64,000 nt of DNA from Cruorifilaria tuberocauda (lineage: Eukaryota > Nematoda > Chromadorea > Rhabditida > Onchocercidae). The notes under the pieces are model-generated. The model worked only from the letters and a program-made list of their open reading frames with translations, was not told the origin of the DNA and did not search any database. Of this stretch, positions 61,703 through 64,000 are shown piece by piece. Location: contig JABVXU010000093.1 in NCBI GenBank assembly GCA_013365365.1, forward strand, positions 96,609-160,608, in the 5' to 3' direction. The position numbers and the translations under genes are program-made. Positions within the stretch are counted from its first letter, which is position 1. Each line of letters opens with the position of its first letter.

Positions 61703-64000
61703 GATAAATTTTCAGGCCGAGTTACTCAAGCATCTTGCAAACCCAATTCAGACGTATACTAGCAATGCAAACATATACTGAAATACATCAGTATTCAAAG
61801 TTATCAATTAATACTTGCATTCAAAATTTATAAAATACGAAAAAAACTTGCGCAAAAGATTCGGAAACAACTATGTGATTTGTGATGATTGTAATGGAGA
61901 AGGAATAAAAGCAATAGAAGCTGAGAACAAAAAGGAAATATGTTTCAGTATCACTTTGTCCAACATTATCATGGAGTAGTTCGCAACGAGAGAGATCGAA
62001 TTCATTTGCTCTCAAAAAGGATTAACCTTCCGATATATGAAGCCGTAGTATCTCGCGACAAATTGTTTCATCTTCGAGTCTTATTTTTGATAAAATATTA
62101 CCTGGTTTGCAGTCCACTGAAATGGTGTGCACGTCATTAATCACCGGGCGAGAAAAGCAGCATACATCGTCAACTTCCCGTCTTCCATGCTGTAAATCTT
62201 AAAATGATCGATATTTTGGAAAATGGTATTGTTTGATGAATAACGTATTGATTTTATTCGACTACTTACTTCACCTCATATAATCTATTATAACTTTTTG
62301 CATTTATTCAGGCTTTTCTTCGATTTTCATCTACTATCACAAGTATACCAATCACATGGCTCATATTATTATTACATAAACATGTGAATTAGCCAGTATT
62401 AGTCGATGTAAAATAGTATTTTGCAAAAATAATGTTATCAAAGATAATTATAATAGCAGTAAATTAAAGTGTGCCCTCAAGGTGAATATAATGATAATTA
62501 TAATGAAGTAATTTATAATATAATTTGATTGCATGAATTCATGGAAAAATCATCAGCTTAATTAATTGTCAACACTTTGTTGATAATCATTTAGCAATAC
62601 TGCATAAAGCACTTCGCTTAGATTTAAAAGTTAGGCATTATATTCCGTACGTTCATAATCAGTTAAAAGAATCATACACTTTTACGAGCAACGAAAAGTG
62701 TAACCTTACAGATGCATACATCAGAATTTCAAACTATATTCAGACCTAAATTTGAGAAGTTACATCATGTACTTCAAAGCACACGAAGATTTTTACCGGA
62801 ATTAGTGAGATAATCACTAAAAGTTCATACTATAGAAATGCTACCATTCTGGTTAATCCTGATATCAGTAATAACAAAAGCAGAATCCAATGAATCTACC
62901 AATCATTACTTTATTCATATGCATAAACAGCCTTCAAAAATATGAACATGAATGTTTAAAATCGTTAAACCTCTCTTAAAATGTGAAATTGATTAAATCG
63001 TCTGACCAATTTGTGCTAACAAAGATGCGAATTTTTCATAATCTGAGTAGTAGAATGTAGCAGTTCAATTTGAGGCGTATTCCACCATGCTGCCATCCTG
63101 CGTACATAACGGAAGCAGTTTACGTATGGATATGAACATTAATTCATTTTATTGATTTTTACCATGTTAGGTTATTACTGATAAACTGATAAATAAACAT
63201 TGAAAATTTCAATCAGTAGTATTATGAAATATCGATAAGCGTACATTATCAATCTAAGAAGCGTAAGCTCATAAATATCAATCTGATAATTTTTATTTTT
63301 TGTGGCTCTTGCACAATGCTTCATTAATGGCAATCATTTGACAACTAAGTTTTATTTCACATTTTCATATATATGTGAACCGTTGTTCACAATGATTCTT
63401 TTCACTCTACAATAAATGATGTGGAAAATAATGGATCTGAAAAAACTACGCTTTAATTTTAATTGGTGAATTGAATGAAGCAAAAGAGTTGCAAATCACA
63501 AAAAATTAAAGTAAAAAAGATAAAGGGAAAAAGGGAAACAAAATTTCTGATTTTCTTCACTCAGTGAAATAGAAATAATTACTGTGATACATAAATTATG
63601 AATTATGGTAATAATAAGTTTACGTAATTACGTTATTTTTCATAATTCCATTAATTGGTTAAAAAGTCACTTCTGAATTTCTTAGTCTAATATATCAATA
63701 AATTGAGATGCTGACTTTAATCGCTCCTTTTTCTCAGTTTCAACTCGCCATTATCTTAGAAACATTAATTCTATCTAATCATTTATAACATCTAATTTCA
63801 TAATTATTCATACCATTTATTCTATTATTCTGATTCCTTTTTATCACATATCATTCAGTAATAATTTTGCCATCAATTGAAATCTCGATACAGGTTGTCG
63901 CTGGAAAAGCGAGGAAATGAAGGATAACGAAATCATTTGTTCTTCAAATTAGCCTTGTTAGCTCCCTGTTATAAACTGTATCGATGAAATCCCTTGTTCG
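61703..64000. other. Upstream flank of vps-18; no gene recognised
   Basis: About 2.3 kb of AT-rich sequence that should include the vps-18 promoter. A GC-elevated patch at about 61930-62190 has short open frames on both strands, but I could not build a credible exon chain from them. Beyond 62200 I see only AT-rich DNA. Confidence 0.4.

Noticed and set aside
61930..62190. Chain of minus-strand mini-exons that might extend vps-18 upstream
   Set aside because: The splice sites that keep the frame would require an 18-bp intron, and the resulting peptides do not resemble the Vps18 N-terminus; frames are open on both strands, so this is probably compositional.
1..64000. tRNA genes, SL RNA, 5S rRNA, CRISPR-like arrays and bacterial (Wolbachia-type) inserts
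   Set aside because: I looked for tRNA T-loop words, the nematode spliced-leader sequence, regular spaced repeats and bacterial-style dense coding, and found none that stand up.

Overview
The window is animal nuclear DNA. It is AT-rich, and its genes are split into many short exons with GT-AG introns and TTTCAG-type acceptors. A nematode-specific transthyretin-like (TTL) gene and possible spliced-leader acceptors just upstream of several ATGs point to a nematode. The many 100-500 bp introns, longer than usual in Caenorhabditis, suggest a parasitic clade III (filarial/spirurid) species; that last step is inference. No bacterial operon, CRISPR array or tRNA was seen.

Layout: (1) 1-29233 (+), most of a giant Fat-like protocadherin of the CDH-4 type. 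About 58 exons encode roughly 4,300 residues: some 32 cadherin repeats, EGF and laminin-G domains, one membrane span and a cytoplasmic tail. The 5' end lies outside the window. (2) 29896-33899 (-), a 9-exon zinc metallopeptidase with an HEVGH motif. (3) 35874-37719 (+), a 4-exon secreted transthyretin-like protein. (4) 38804/39179-42543 (-), a histidine acid phosphatase with an unusual N-terminal membrane anchor. (5) 42576-49737, a 7 kb gene-poor interval holding a 166-bp truncated 28S rRNA fragment. (6) 49752-53713 (+), a 7-exon DM-domain (DMRT) transcription factor. (7) 54162-61700 (-), a 26-exon Vps18, core subunit of the HOPS/CORVET tethering complexes. (8) 61703-64000, nothing recognised.

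The genes are functionally unrelated and are organised as independent units. Gene pairs 1/2, 3/4 and 6/7 converge with short 3' intergenic gaps. Pairs 2/3 and 4/6 diverge across longer gaps that should hold the promoters. I rebuilt exon boundaries by hand from splice sites and reading phase. Nearly all junctions are phase-consistent. One in the cadherin and one in vps-18 are not, and both are reported as findings. The most interesting non-genic signals are the 28S fragment, which starts beside the R2 insertion site and spans the R1 site, and a GC-rich, TATA-box-containing island inside a vps-18 intron.
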